A stretch of DNA of 64,000 nt. Origin: Cycas panzhihuaensis (Eukaryota > Cycadophyta). How positions within the stretch are numbered: position 1 is the first letter of the stretch; each line of letters starts with the position of its first letter. Positions 12,521 to 24,220 of this stretch are shown here, one piece after another. The position numbers and the translations under genes are program-made. The notes under the pieces are model-generated. The model was not told where the DNA came from and made no database searches. It was given only the letters and a program-made list of their open reading frames with translations. The stretch lies in assembly GCA_023213395.1 (NCBI GenBank), contig CM041465.1:218805741-218869740 (forward strand), given 5' to 3'.

Positions 12521-12758
12521 GTTTAAAGTTTTAGTTGACAAAGTCAAAGTTACAGTCATACATCCACTTTTCAATCCAGCCTCGTCTGCTTATAGATTTT
12601 TTGCACCACTTCATGATAGAAGGACATATGTTGCTAGAAGGTTGAAGTAAGGTGATAATGATCAAGTCAAAAGATAAATTTTTAAAGTTTTTTTTCAAGT
12701 ACAAATTTCATAAGTTTAAAGAGAAGACATTATTCATGATGATCATTAAGGGGGAGAA

Positions 12759-13168
12759 TGTTGGGGTTAGTGCTCATCACCCCTCTCCTACCTTCCAACC
12801 AGGAGTGCACACCTCATTCACATCTATTTATACATGTGGGTGCTCAACATGTATAGGTAAATATAAGGTAAGTTTAGTTGATTTAATTTAAGTTTATTTT
12901 GAGTTAAGTTTATATTATTTTATTGTTATTTAAATTTTAGAGGTTGAGGAGTTTCCCTCCTCCCCCAAACTATATAATTTGAGGGGTGTGTAACCTTGGT
13001 GACTTGAGACACTGTCTCCATTGTGGACATTTGTAATACTCTCTTTACACAAACATGGATTGAATATACAAGTCTTTTATGTTTATGCTACTATGCAACA
13101 ATGGTGTATTGATGTAATGATGATTTATTCATGTTCTGCCATGTTCTCCATGATTATATTTTCTTTCA
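12759..13168 (+). repeat. 3' LTR of copia C (410 bp)
   Basis: It starts TGTTGGGGTTAG directly after the polypurine tract and ends TTTCA before the duplication CTCTT. The downstream G1 frame resumes at 13174 in phase. Confidence 0.85.
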
Positions 13169-13173
13169 CTCTT

Positions 13174-14337
13174 TGGTAGAAGAACTAAAGACCATTATGA
13201 CAGGTATATCAATTATCGATTTGCTCAAGTGTTGCCCTGAGTAACATCAACTTTTATTTGATGCATTGGGAGTCATAGTAGTAGCTTCTTCACATACTTC
13301 TACCATTTCTTTTGACCTCGCTACTTTACCTAGTCATTCTACCCATGCACCGAATGACATTCCCCTATTTTACATTAAGATCATCAAGGATGATATTAAT
13401 ATTAAGCGGGTTATCATTACCGAGGGATCATCTGTCAATATAATCCCTCTTCATCTCATTAAGGATTTGGAGATCTCCGTGTTTGATCCATATGAATGGA
13501 TTTGCCAAGGGTATGATAAGTATCAAAAAGTGCCCTTGGGTCAAGTTACCCTTCACCTTACATTAAAGGAAAAGATAATGCTTATCGACCTTACCCTCAT
13601 TGACTTGGATCTAAAATATAACATCCTTTTGGGGAGACTATGGATCACCTAAATGGTAGTAATTTGTTCCTCCCTCTTTGGTGAACTCAGGTTCATCTAT
13701 GAGGGAGAACTCAAAATCTTTAAATGGAAGCCAAAACCTATTAAGTAATCAATCCCTTTCATTGAGACCTTTTCAGAACCTAGTGAATCCTCTAATTCTG
13801 TAGAGTATTTATTTCAACCACTTGGTTTAGGTTAGTACTTTGCTATTGAATCCCTTTCAAATCACCGAGAAGTGAAGGATGTGGATTTAGTTGAAGTTGT
13901 TCCTTTATCATCAGGTTTCCCATCCACTCCTAATCTTTTAGACTTGATCGATTACCTTTAAGTTCCTTCTTCTTCTCTTTTTGATAAAGAAGTGGCTTCT
14001 CATTCCATCATATCTTATCAAGGTCCAACCCTAAGTGACTTTGCTGATACAGATCATGTTCATGCTCATTTCTCATAGGTTTTGCGCTTGCCCTTAGGGG
14101 AAAATCCAATGGTTCCTTCTATGACCACTCATTTGGAAACTGCTTTTCTAAGTTTTATTGCATATGGTTCACATGTTGATGCCCCCCCATCATTCTCTCA
14201 TTCCTCTTTCTTTAATATATGGTTGAATAGATATGAGAAGAAGATGTTGTTGCATCGACACCTAGACCTAGCATCAGATGGTGAAGATATTAACTCACTT
14301 GACACATGTCAAAATAGTTTTGAAGTTTCCATTGTAG
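13174..14337 (+). pseudogene. G1 end of gag, protease and linker
   Basis: This continues the gag frame. The retroviral-type aspartic protease lies at about 13260-13745: EGSSVNIIPLHLIKDLEI is the active-site loop and LDLKYNILLGRLWIT is the later conserved block. The catalytic Asp expected just before EGSS is Thr here (IITEGSS), so the enzyme would be inactive. The equivalent residue in G2 is Asn. After the protease the same frame continues with stops through SNHREVKDVDLVEVVPL and HLETAFLSFIAYGS up to the point where copia A is inserted. Across A the frame resumes in phase at 27718. Confidence 0.75.
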
Positions 14338-14649
14338 TGAAGGAAGGATGGATCTAGGAGATAAATAACTCACATACACACAATGACAATGGAGAATGAA
14401 AAAGAAGATGAAATAAGATATGAGAGCAAGCTTGGAGGTGAGAATGAATAATGACTCCCTTCTTGAGATTTCACCTTTTATTATTGAGGGTGAACATTAG
14501 GGTTAGGATTTTCCCACCTAATGACATGAATATGAAATTACATCTAAATACACATAAAGTGCATTTCATTAAGAGACTAATGATAATAATAAATCCTATG
14601 GTCACATAATTAATCTACACAAATAACCTTGATATATTAACCTCTTTCA
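14338..14649 (-). repeat. Copia A 3' LTR (312 bp)
   Basis: On the + strand it reads TGAAGGAAGGATGGATC to CTCTTTCA, the same length as 27401-27712. Next to it at 14650-14670 is the minus-strand polypurine tract (AAGGGGGCGGAT). A third copy at 31034-31342 came from the later tandem duplication, not from transposition. Confidence 0.93.
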
Positions 14650-14699
14650 ATCCGCCCCCTTAATGGTGGAAGGTCATTTTGAGAAAATCTATTCTATGC

Positions 14700-15160
14700 T
14701 ATTTGTATATTAACATAGCACAAGCCATATTCATGATTATCTTGTTCATATGCTCGGCAACTCCATTTTGCTGTGGGGTACCTGCCATTGTTGTTTGATG
14801 CTTGATGCCATTGTCTCGAAGGTAGATTTTAAACTTATGTGAGGTATATTTGCCACCATTATCAGTTCGAAGACATTTGATTTAATAGCCTGACTCTTTT
14901 TCATTGAGGGCTTTGAATTCCTTGAATATACAGAATGCTTCATCTTTCTTATGTAGAAAAGCTACCCATACTTTTCTAGTGTAATCATCAATGAAAGAGA
15001 TGTAATATAGCTTGCCCTTTAGTGAAGGAATGGGCATTAGCCCACACAAATCAGAGTGTACCAATTGTAATGGATGGCTTAATTTCCACTAACTTTTGGG
15101 AAAGGGTTATCGATGAGATTTGGCAATGATACAAGCTTCACATTTAAAGGGCTTAGAGAA
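14700..15160 (-). pseudogene. Copia A integrase (catalytic core)
   Basis: Integrase inserts the cDNA into the genome. Minus-strand blocks: EACIIAKSHR (end of the pre-integrase zinc finger, about 15130), VHSDLCGLM (first catalytic Asp, about 15060), [27 protein letters not shown] (second Asp, about 14865) and [11 protein letters not shown] (catalytic Glu, about 14765). All three DDE residues are still encoded, but a frameshift near 14882 separates the first Asp from the rest. The domain ends with MNMACAM, and the polypurine tract follows almost at once. Confidence 0.8.
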
Positions 15161-15421
15161 AAACTTTGGAAGGTTTGGAAGAGTGTTAGAAAGATCTCTA
15201 AGTCTATCAATGTGAACATGGCCCATGCGAATATGCCAAGGAGATTCTGGTGACAATGTTGGATAGGTCAAGATGGAATTAAATGCAAATTCTTCATCGG
15301 CACAAGGGCTTTGGGCACAATGGGCTTCAGAAGATGGAGAGTCATTCAGTCAAAAGAGTTTGCCAGAGAGATGTCCAGTCAAAACCACCTAATTAGTTGG
15401 AGGGTGAATGACCTTGAGAGT

Positions 15422-15760
15422 CTAGTAATTTATGGTTACACTCAGATCAAATCCACGAGAAACACGTGTGGATAAAGAGAGCAGGTTTTGTTTGAGATTG
15501 GGTATGTATAAGACATCAAGTAATGTAAAATCTTCTAAGCCTAGGAGTTTCAGGTGAATGTTGCCAATTCCTTCAACAGGTTGTTGTGATTTATCAGCCA
15601 TGTGAACAACTCCATGAACATTTGAGTCAAATGTTTGATATAGACTGTGATTGCATGTCATATGTTGAGTTGCTACTGTGTCCATGATCCATTGTCCATC
15701 GATTGAAGCCACACTATTGGCAATTCCAATAGGGCTGGGCATTGGTGAAGGGAATTCAGA
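15422..15760 (-). pseudogene. Copia A protease
   Basis: The frame from 15742 reads GQWIMDTVATQHMTCNHSLY, the copia protease active-site region. The usual D-S/T-G is D-T-V, so the conserved Gly is lost. It continues with VVHMADKSQQPVEGIGNIHL and DVLYIPNLKQNLLS, the typical end of the domain. Gag with its zinc knuckle lies just upstream (to the right) in a different frame. Confidence 0.8.
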
Positions 15761-16891
15761 AGTGATATATCCACATGGAGCTTCAAAGTATCTCTTTGGT
15801 TGGTCAATGGCATTTGATGCTGAAGATCCCTCAATTCTTTAAATGTGTGCTTGTACAAAACCTACACCACTAAAGGATTCTTCACAAGTTTCTTCAACAT
15901 TTTGAGCTCCATCTTTTGCTTGGAACTTGGCCAACTTATAAGTGGAAGTTCTGCAATCTTTTGCTAAGTGTCCTTTACGGTTACACCAATCACACATAAT
16001 AATTTGGTTACTAATCCCTGAAGAAGTACTGGTTTGGCCTAATTATCTTACTCTTTGTTGAGGTGGCCCTTGGCCTTGAAATTGTCGAGGTTATGATTGA
16101 GGGTTTGATTGACCTTGTGGATGATTTCCCATATTTCTTCCTCTTTATCTTGCTCGGTTATTTCCTCTGCCATGAGAGGGACCTTGATTTTTTATGTAGC
16201 ATACTTCTTCTTCTACCTCAAGGGCTGCATTTGGAAGAGAGTCAGAGGCTATAAAATTTGTATCAAAGGTCTTGTCAAATTCTATGAACTTCTCGGTAAG
16301 TGCTTCAAAGTTTTGTATCTTCAATGTTATAGTAGATTGAAGACTTCCAAGCAAGCTTTTATAATCGGGGACATGTAAACATGGCTCGATAAAAAATGCC
16401 CAAGTGATGCATTGGGTCTTAAAGTTTTTGTCAATTTCCTGTTTGATTAGTCAAAGGAGATTTATTGTCTCATTAGCTCATCCCTTCTATATTTTTAATT
16501 TGTTTATTTTCAAAATAAGATGAACAAATTCTAAATCTGACTTTGTATCAAAGTTCTTTCTAAGAACTTCTAGGATCTTTTAGGCTGTATCATGTTCCTC
16601 TTCGTTTATCAAGTTGTGCAACGAGTGATCAATGACCAACATAATTCTTACATGAATTATTTCATCATCTCTCTCCCATTGTAGTTTAGCTGCAACATCT
16701 GTAGGAGTTGTTGGGGCAGATCGACTGGAAGCAGCTGTTGTAGCCGTTGCTGGTATGCTGGGTGTAGGCTATAAGTGGGCTCTCCAAAGGCCTTCATACT
16801 TTGCAGCATTTTCAATTCCAATGTACTATATATCCCAATTTTCTTTGCCTTTCAATATGTAGTTAACATTCTGCTTGAATTGAGATGACAT
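15761..16891 (-). pseudogene. Copia A gag with CCHC zinc knuckle
   Basis: It starts at ATG 16891 (MSSQFKQNVNYILKGKENWD), a normal copia gag start. The helical region follows (KLQWERDDEIIHVRIMLVID and later LLGSLQSTITLKIQNFEALT), then an Arg/Gly/Gln-rich stretch (GRGNNRAR), and a CX2CX4HX4C knuckle CDWCNRKGHLAKDC at about 15953-15996. Several stops are present (before YIGIEN, before KILEVL, before KG), mostly at expected Gln or Trp codons. The knuckle is intact. Gag appears to be followed by protease after a short acidic linker. Confidence 0.75.
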
Positions 16892-17802
16892 GGTGATGAT
16901 GAAGAAGTAAAAGAGATGATAGATGTATGTGCCACTGACACATGTGGCTAGTACACCTGGCGCAACAGAGATGTAGAAATGATTGTTATAATGAGAAGCA
17001 AGCAATGGTTAAATATTTTTCAACAATTATAAAAAATGAATATAATCAATGATGTAAGAATAAGGCCTAATGTAGAGCTGGCAAAGAGTGGTAGTGTGTC
17101 ATGCCACTAACCTCTCACTTATGTCCAAATGTAGGTGAGGTTTTGACGCCTAAGGCTTCTAGTATGCGATTAGGGCCTTCACCCGCGATACTCGCACCTG
17201 CGCTTGGTGATGAAATCCAAGTCACAGTGGAGCCTAGGTACTCCCAGTCCCTATCCAATTCACCAATGAGTAACTATATACCTCCTCCAAAGAATCAAAG
17301 GGTACTATGTATCCCACTGCTATGATAGATATTGGACTGGGTTAATTTTAATATTATATTAAGATTTTTAGTTTTCTCGGGTGGTTACCAGGATTATCCT
17401 TGATTGGAGGCCGTAGGTATGTCTAACCTATCCCTCCACCACTATTCCCATTAAGACCAGACCTAGTATGAAATTCACATCTCTCTTAGGGTCTGGACTT
17501 CGGCCAACCTTGGTCTATTTCAACCAAGGCAAGTGTGCACACAAGTTAAGAACTAGTGGTATAGATTGTACGGATGAGATTCCTTTTACGAATAGTGTAA
17601 GATATTTCTGTATAACTGAAAACTGAAATGAAAAGTTGCTAAATGTGCTTGCTTGCTTTTCGTGTTTGCTTTATTGTTGCTGTTGCTTTTGTGATGCTTT
17701 GTTATTGTTGCTACTTTTGTGATGCTTTATGCTATTTGTGCAAATATAAAAAGCATGCTAGATTTAGCAGGGGAACCAGATATTGCTTCCGATCCAAGGT
17801 TT
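16892..17802 (-). other. Copia A leader, gag-proximal part
   Basis: Non-coding part of the copia A 5' leader, more GC-rich than its surroundings at about 17040-17540. A short imperfect repeat (TTTTGTGATGCTTTGTTATT and TTTTGTGATGCTTTATGCTA) lies at 17687-17731. The leader is cut at 17802 by copia B and continues at 26333. Confidence 0.6.
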
Positions 17803-17842
17803 TGTTGGGAATAATCCCAATGTTTGTGCACTAGAGCGCTTA

Positions 17843-17872
17843 GGGCCCCTCAAAGCCACCTTTGAGGGCCCC
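17843..17872. repeat. Conserved LTR hairpin
   Basis: CCCTCAAAG, loop CCAC, CTTTGAGGG gives a perfect 9-bp stem, extended by three more pairs after one mismatch. The identical structure is in the 3' LTR at about 26041-26070 although the LTRs differ nearby. The function is unknown; a role in RNA structure or termination is only a guess. Confidence 0.8.
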
Positions 17873-18017
17873 TAGGGCACCTTGAACCGTTCAGCAGCCG
17901 CCCGGACCGACCACTCACGTGAGGTACGTATTACCGTTATTTATTTTTTATATTTTTTCAAACTAACCTTAATTATTGTGCAGCTAGGGTGATGGCGCTC
18001 GACGCCTCCCCGAATCT

Positions 18018-18027
18018 CTATTTAAGG
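18018..18027 (+). promoter_or_regulatory. TATA-like element in copia B 5' LTR
   Basis: CTATTTAAGG matches a plant TATA box and is retained in the 3' LTR near 26207. It probably marks the pol II promoter of the LTR, with the RNA start about 30 bp downstream. Confidence 0.5.
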
Positions 18028-18139
18028 GTTGGGAATACCTCCCTGGTGTTTATTAACACCGCCACTCTTTCGGAAATCACCGTTGTACTCAAGATGAAAG
18101 TGTCGTGATGTCCTGCTCTGCTCCTCCGCCTCCATTATT

Positions 18140-18151
18140 TGGTATCAGAGC
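18140..18151 (+). promoter_or_regulatory. Primer binding site of copia B
   Basis: TGGTATCAGAGC, 2 bp after the LTR, is the standard plant Ty1/copia site complementary to the initiator Met tRNA 3' end. Confidence 0.93.
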
Positions 18152-21100
18152 AAAGTTGATGCTATTGTCTAGTTTCTGGTTTTAGTTGCTCAATCGTCCG
18201 ACGGAACATAGCTATATGACTACTCGTTGAGATTCTGGCGAGCTCACCGATCTGCTGGAGAAGACGGTTCTGGATTCCATCCACTGTGGAGGAAGATCTC
18301 CCGCTCGAAGTCTGCTCCACGGAAACCAGTTCATCGGTTCCTTTTATTTTTCAAACATAAAAAAAAACATAAATGTTTTGATATATGCCTTACTGTTTAT
18401 GTGCTTGATAGATTCTGCCATTATATTATTCATTATTCGCTTTATACCTGTTGTCTCATTGCATTATTTGTTCTCCGGGTGAAGGCATTAGCCGGTATCT
18501 GCACTATTGCATGTAACCATTCTTTTATAATTTGTACGTCATTTATCTCTGTGTTATCCCTGTGTCTCCGGCACCTTGCACTCCTTGTATCCTACACCTC
18601 TCCATCGCCTCTCTGTCTCTGGCTGGGACGGCCCTCGCCTCTTCGACTCCGTCTCGGTTTCGGTTCTTCTGTGTTCTCCGTGAGCCAAGCAATCGGCTCC
18701 GTGTACTCTCTTTGGTGCGGAGTGCGTTCGCCCCGAGCCCTCTCGCAGTTCTCTGCGTCCTTTGGTGTGCAGTGCCTCTTCGGTATTCATTAATCTCGAC
18801 CCTGTTTTTCCTCCGTTTAGCACCCGGTACAACTGCGTCGCCCTCGTATCTGCAATCATCTGTATACTCTTTATCGGACGATATCGGAATGCGTCCTATG
18901 CATTGCCCCTAACCTTGCGTCTCTGTGCACCGTTTCGTATGCTCGCCCTCTGCCTCGGCGTCTGCGTCTCTGGCCTCAGCGCCTCACCTACCTTGAGCCG
19001 TCTTTTGCATGCATAAGGCAGATCTGCGTTCCGCTCCGAGCTTCTGCCTATCCTCAGGCATATCTGCGTCTCTGTTTCCTCTCGCCCCGAGCTGCATTTC
19101 CGCGTCTCTCTGCGCCCTAACCTGAAAAGCCAAAGAGCTCCGAGAAGCCATATCGTCTCGTGTATCGCGATTCGCCTTCTAGTCTCGGGCTTTGCGCCAT
19201 CGGCGCTGCCTTGATGCTATCGCTGACCCCGAATAAAAATAAGAGATCTGTTATATGTGAATGGACGTTGGCTGCGCTAAGAGATCTTTATCTGCTATAC
19301 TTGATGTGTGCCACTTGGTCTTTGTTTTGAGAGATCTGTTATACTAGATCGGATCTGTCTATTGGCGTCGCCTTTGTCCACTTTAAACGCCTTTTTCGTC
19401 TTTGGGCGTTGATTTAAATCGTTGTATTTAATCGCCTTTGGGGGTTGATCTAAATTGCCTTGTGCTATTATTTCATTCGATCGCTTTTCGTTGTTATTGC
19501 CTTCCGTTGTTGATTTATTGCAGTTTAATATATTTATTTTACAAAGTTTTAAAGGTTATTCGAATTAATTAATAGTTCTTTAAGATTTAAGTTTAAACCT
19601 TCTAAATTTTTCGGGTTTTTTAACTCGATGAGCGAGTTCACCCTCCTGGCATCGGAGGTTTCTGTTTCTTGACTGGTCGTGGGTTCAATCCTAGCCCAGT
19701 TCAGCTTCAGACCGCTTTTTAAAAGAAGTTTTTTCATTTTTAAACCTTATTTTTTTTAAAAATTTTATTTTTCCATAGGGTTATTAGCGTATTTTTGGCC
19801 ATAACTTCCCCCTGGCTCATCGGTTTTAGACGAAACCTATGCCATCAGATCAGAAATTTTTCGTAGATCGATTTCGACTGGTCATAAGACCGATTTGGTG
19901 CCCATTTGACCTCGTTTCACCCCTTCTAACATTGGACTTTCGAAATTTCAGCAGTTTTTACATTTTTGATAAAATCGGTTTTAGAACTGGCTGCTATTTA
20001 TTGTTGGTAAACTGTTTTGTATCCAAATTTTTTCTATTGTGATCTACGTCATATAGAATCTAATACCCATCTTTTACTTTAATTTTTTGACTTCATTTTT
20101 ACTAATATTTTAATCGTTAAAATAAGAAAATTAGTTGATTTTCCCTGTTTCTTGAACATTCTTCATAAAGATACTTGTCACCTTTTTCACTATAACTTTT
20201 GCAATTTTTATCAGATTTCATTTTCGTCTTCCGTTGGGAAGCTGACTCATTTCTCTTCAACGTGATATTTTTTCGTATATTTTGACACATTTTGCTTGTG
20301 TATCAAATCACCTAAAGTTGAGTTATTTTATTGGCCTAAATCTGCTTTTTTTACTGCTTAATATATTCTTTCAAAATTTTCAATTGGCGAATATTAATTA
20401 CTTCATCAATAATATTTAATCATTTTTTCAACTTTTCTAAGGATTAATTAATACTTTTATACAATTTTTGCCTACCTTGCTCCTGTTAGGCTCCATAAGG
20501 AGGTCCTTTTCTTAGCATCATTCAAAAGCGTGACTTATTGGTATCCTTTTCAAAACCGTCTGCTTTATTGGATTCAATTTCAACAATCTACATATTGATA
20601 AAATTTTAAGCTATTCTGACCTCATTCAATATAGTTTTCAATCTGTTAAAGTTGAGTATATATATTCATCCTAACAAGCTTGTCTTCCTTTCAAAATTGT
20701 AAAAAAAAATTCTAGTTCATATTTCCTTGTTTACTCAAGTTTCTGCTTGATCTTTCTACAAGCTCTTTACATTATTTTTGAACTAGCATTTGTTTATAAG
20801 GCAATACATAAAAGTTGTTCTTAAAAGAAGTTTTTTACATTGAAGATTTATTATTCATTTGAGAAATTGGCATCTGTTTATCTATTCTCAAAAGTTTATT
20901 TTAAATCTTGCATAAGTGAAAAGTTTTGAGCATCATTACTTCTTTTTTGATTGTTTTATTTTAAAAGTGTATTAAAGATCTTCTTCATTATTGGAAAATA
21001 TCATCCTTCTTGCACTTATAAAAGGAAAATTGCATTTCTTTTCAAAGGCATATTACATTTGTTTGAAGGACATTATTTTTTGAAAAAAAGCAAAAAGAGT

Positions 21101-21800
21101 TTTTTTTGTAAAAGCTTTCATTTCATCTTGCTTAGAGCCTTTTTTTTATTATCAAAGGACATTTTTTTTCTAAGCAAGACCACATTGCTAAATAGATTAG
21201 TTTTCACATTAAATAAGATAAATCCCGAATTGAACCACACTTTTTCCAAATTGTAAGGGGCAGTTAGGACCCCGGTTACCACCACTTTGCACGCTAATCG
21301 GCCTACTCATATTGGATGAGGACACCATTAGCTATCGGGTGTATAGGGGGGCAGGCTGAGGTGCAGAACCTTTTCCTTTTATGGTGTTTGGAGACCAAGG
21401 CTAGACACGGAGGGTGAGTGCCTTTGGTTCGAGAACCTTCACCGCTAGATCATCGTTAGGCATAAATCCCAAGCAGTGGACCAACAATTCGAGGGGTGTC
21501 AAAGCCTTCTTAGACCCACGTCTTGAGGTATATAGAGCCTGGCTCCAAGACCGTATAAAGGGTCCCTGTTTTGCCATCCGTGGGCGGTGCCATTGATGAA
21601 TAGCAACCAAGGTTGCCCTGTGAGAAACATAAACTTAGAGCCTAGTAGCCTTTCTAGGTCCTAGTTCATTTGTTTAAACTTTGGAAAACCTTGGGATATA
21701 TATTTGGAAATAATTTCTTTCATTTAAGTTCTTTCAATTTTTACATTCAAATATATTTTTGCTATTGCATTCATCACATTTTATACAACCTTAATTTAAA
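18152..21800 (+). other. Copia B leader (3.65 kb), with a CpG-rich segment
   Basis: An unusually long non-coding leader. From 18540 to about 19250 it is rich in C, T and CpG, with recurring GCGTCTCTG / CTCGCCC words, in sharp contrast to the AT-rich rest of the window. From 19240 to 19360 there are AGATCTGTTATAC-like repeats, related to those in copia C. From 19740 to 21250 it is AT-rich with many TTTT and TTCATT runs. From 21256 to 21660 there is a second GC-rich block. The frame of 188 codons at 18227 has no recognisable domain and I do not count it as a gene. Confidence 0.6.
19621..19700 (+). repeat. tRNA-derived, SINE-like pol III promoter boxes in the copia B leader
   Basis: TAACTCGATGAG (19621-19632) resembles a degenerate A box, and GGTTCAATCC (19682-19691) fits the B box. 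They are about 50 bp apart, with TGGTCGTGGGTTC just before the B box as in plant tRNA-derived SINEs. No cloverleaf with paired acceptor stems is evident, so it is not a tRNA gene. It may be a SINE fragment captured by the leader, or coincidence. Confidence 0.4.
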
Positions 21801-22960
21801 ATGACATCTAGTTTTGGGAATATGATTATTCCTAAGTTTGATGGAAATAATTTTCTTAATTGGAGTAGGAGGATGAGGCCCATCCTCATAGCAAATGAAA
21901 TGTGGGATATAGTGAGAAATGGTTACAATGACTTAGGATCAAACCCAACTCTTGAAAAAGGTAGATAGAAAGAAAATATGAAAAAAGATAATGAAGGGTT
22001 AGGGGTTATTTTTTGGGGTTTGGAAGATGATGTTTTGGGAGGAGTTAGTGAATGGATTAAGTGGAAAGAGGGTTGGGATAGTTTAGAGGTTATATAGGAA
22101 GGGGCTCCCTCCTCTAAACTACAAAACTTAACAACTAACTTTGAAAGTGTACCTATGATGCCTCATGAATCAATAACTGAATTTATGACCAAGATTCAAG
22201 ACATAGTTAACCAAATGAGGTCCCTTGGGGATACCTTAACCGAACAAAGAGTTGTTGAACGAATCCTTCGATGTGTAGGAGCCATTAGACGCTTTGAGAT
22301 GGTAGCTACAAGTATTAGTGTATCTAAAGACCTAAGTACCCTCAAAATAGAACAACTTACTGCTATGCTTATGTCCATAGAAGAGCAACAAGCTGCCAAC
22401 GAAACCTTAGAACATGCCTTTGCTACAAAGGCCAACATTCAATCTAATCCTCAAGATAGCACTTCAAAACAAAATGAATCTCCTCTAAGGCGAATAGATG
22501 AAAACCCTAGAAATGAACCTAGACAAAATCCTCCACGATACCAAGCTCCTCATAATAGACAAGGACGACCCCCACAACATGAAAACTCTCCAAGACATTC
22601 GAACACTCAAAGAAACCCTAACCAACAAAGACAAGTTGAAAATCATTCTTGTTGTCCACATTGTCATGGGAACCCACAACCTTCTAGAACACCTCAAAAC
22701 TATCGTGACCAACCAAGAAATACTCATACTCAATTCTATGAGGAAAGGGGGAGACCTCTCAACTTTGATCACTCTTCACCAAGGAATCAAAATCTTAGTT
22801 ATGGAAAAGAGATAAACTATATTGCACTTATTGTCGTAGAAATGGTCACCGAAGATAAGTGTTTTTCAAAACATGGACCACCCTCTAGAGGACATGTGTC
22901 AAACACATCGAATCTAAAATCAACAATAGGTTATTTCTATCTAGTTTTTCAAACCGGAAG
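21801..22960 (+). pseudogene. Copia B gag
   Basis: It starts at ATG 21801; MIIPKFDGNNFLNWSRRM is the standard copia gag opening. Stops occur at about 21967 and 22095. From 22155 to about 22830 the frame is open with ITEFMTKIQDIVNQMRSLG, the helical region, then a Pro/Asn/Gln/Arg-rich segment. A first Cys cluster CCPHCHG lies at about 22650. A CX2CX4HX4C knuckle (CTYCRRNGHREDKC) is recognisable at about 22820-22862, but a 1-base indel puts its first half out of frame with gag. Protease follows after a short linker. Confidence 0.8.
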
Positions 22961-23285
22961 AAGAGGATGATAGTTGGTACATTGATTAGGTTGTTCCACC
23001 CACATGACCCATAAAGAACAATTATTTCAAACTTTGGATACAAATAAAAAAGGGTCTATTATGTTTGGAGACAACACTTCTCACCAATCGATTGGAAAGG
23101 TAACATTGCCTTATTGGCTGATAGTGGTGAATATAAATATTTAAATGATGTTCTATATGTCCCTGCTTTAAGGAAAAACTTACTACTCGGAGGGATGATG
23201 ATGGGACAAGACTATAAAATAATTTTTGACAACGGCGAATCGTCATTAAAGATAAACTACAAAATGAAGCTATTGTTGCTAGATA
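22961..23285 (+). pseudogene. Copia B protease
   Basis: The active-site region reads GCSTHMTHKEQLFQTLDTNK, followed by GSIMFGDNTSHQSIGKV and a broken end of domain with ALRKNLLLGGMM-like text near 23170. At the catalytic D-S-G (22984-22990) one base is missing in the Ser codon, so the Asp and the following Gly are in different frames. This alone would abolish a gag-pol product. Confidence 0.7.
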
Positions 23286-24220
23286 TATTATGACTAAAGA
23301 TCGTTTATTTAAACTTACTATCACCCCCTCAGATACACATGCCCTTAGAACCACAAATACTATGGATAGTGACCTATGGCATCGACGTTTCGATCACCTT
23401 AATTATACAAGTTTAGCCCTTATGAAAAGATTAGATATGGTTAATGGCTTACCCCCTATTGATGTTAACAAAGAGTTGTGTGAGGGATGCCTTCTTGGAA
23501 AACATCATAGAGAAAGCTTTCCAGACTTTAGCCATCGGACATCTGCCCCTCTTCAACTCGTATACACAGATATTTGTGGCCCAATGGCCACTCCCTCCTT
23601 GGCAGGTGCCAAATATTTCCTTACATTTATTGATGACTTTACAAGAAAGACTTGGGTGTTCTTTCTCAAATACAAATCTGATGCTTTTGACCACTTTGTT
23701 GACTTCAAAACCTTCGTTGAGCGACAAAGTGGATACCATATCCTCTCCTTAAGATCCGATAATGGGGGAGAATTTACCTCTAATATCTTCAAGGATTACT
23801 GTATCCAACATGGGATTAGCGACAACATACCAACCCCTACACCCCACAACAAAATGGTGTAGTGAAAGGAAAAAAGAACTATCGTCGAAATGGCACGTTG
23901 TATGCTTAAAGATAAAACTTAGGCCATGAATTTTGAAAGCGATCCATACTGCAGATCTACTTACTTAATCGATGTCCCACAAAAGTCATTAGAGGAAGAC
24001 ACGGAAGAAGCATGGACAAAGTTATAAACCTAGTATCCGTCACCTTAAGGTATTTGGTCATTTAGCCTATGCCCATGTCCCTGACCAAAGAAGAACCAAA
24101 TTAGATGATCATAGTGTAAAATGTATCTTTATTAGATATAGTGAATCATCAAAATCTTACAAAGTTTATGATCCCAAATCCGAAAAGTTATTCTGGGTAG
24201 GGATGTCAAATTTCAAGAAG
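23286..24220 (+). pseudogene. Copia B integrase
   Basis: The frame 23290-23862 holds the HHCC zinc finger (LWHRRFDHLNY, later CEGCLLGKHH), the first Asp in VYTDICGPM, FIDDFTRKTWVFFLKY, and the second Asp in LRSDNGGEFTSNIF. The region holding the catalytic Glu (23850-23875) has lost a base just at that codon, so the frame ends. Downstream, RTIVEMARCMLKDK and the C-terminal HLKVFGHLAYAHVPD and DDHSVKCIFIRYSE (24030-24160) remain readable in other frames. Confidence 0.85.

Larger units (their letters stand above)
17803..18137 (+). repeat. Copia B 5' LTR (335 bp)
   Basis: It starts TGTTGGGAATAATCCCAATG and ends CTCCATTA; the partner LTR ends CTCCATCA, so the final CA has mutated here. It is GC-richer than the surroundings. 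Two inverted repeats stand out: TTGGGAATAATCCCAA at the extreme start and a hairpin at 17843-17872. A TATA-like CTATTTAAGG near 18018 is conserved in the other LTR. Confidence 0.93.

Noticed and set aside
18227-18793. 188-codon open frame in the copia B leader
   Set aside because: No recognisable domain, located between primer site and gag, and open because the segment is GC-rich. Other frames there are also open, so it is most likely a chance frame.
19621-19700. A functional tRNA gene
   Set aside because: I could not form acceptor and anticodon stems; only the two promoter-like boxes are present.
22498-22815. 105-codon alternative frame in copia B
   Set aside because: It overlaps the gag frame, whose sequence is the recognisable one.
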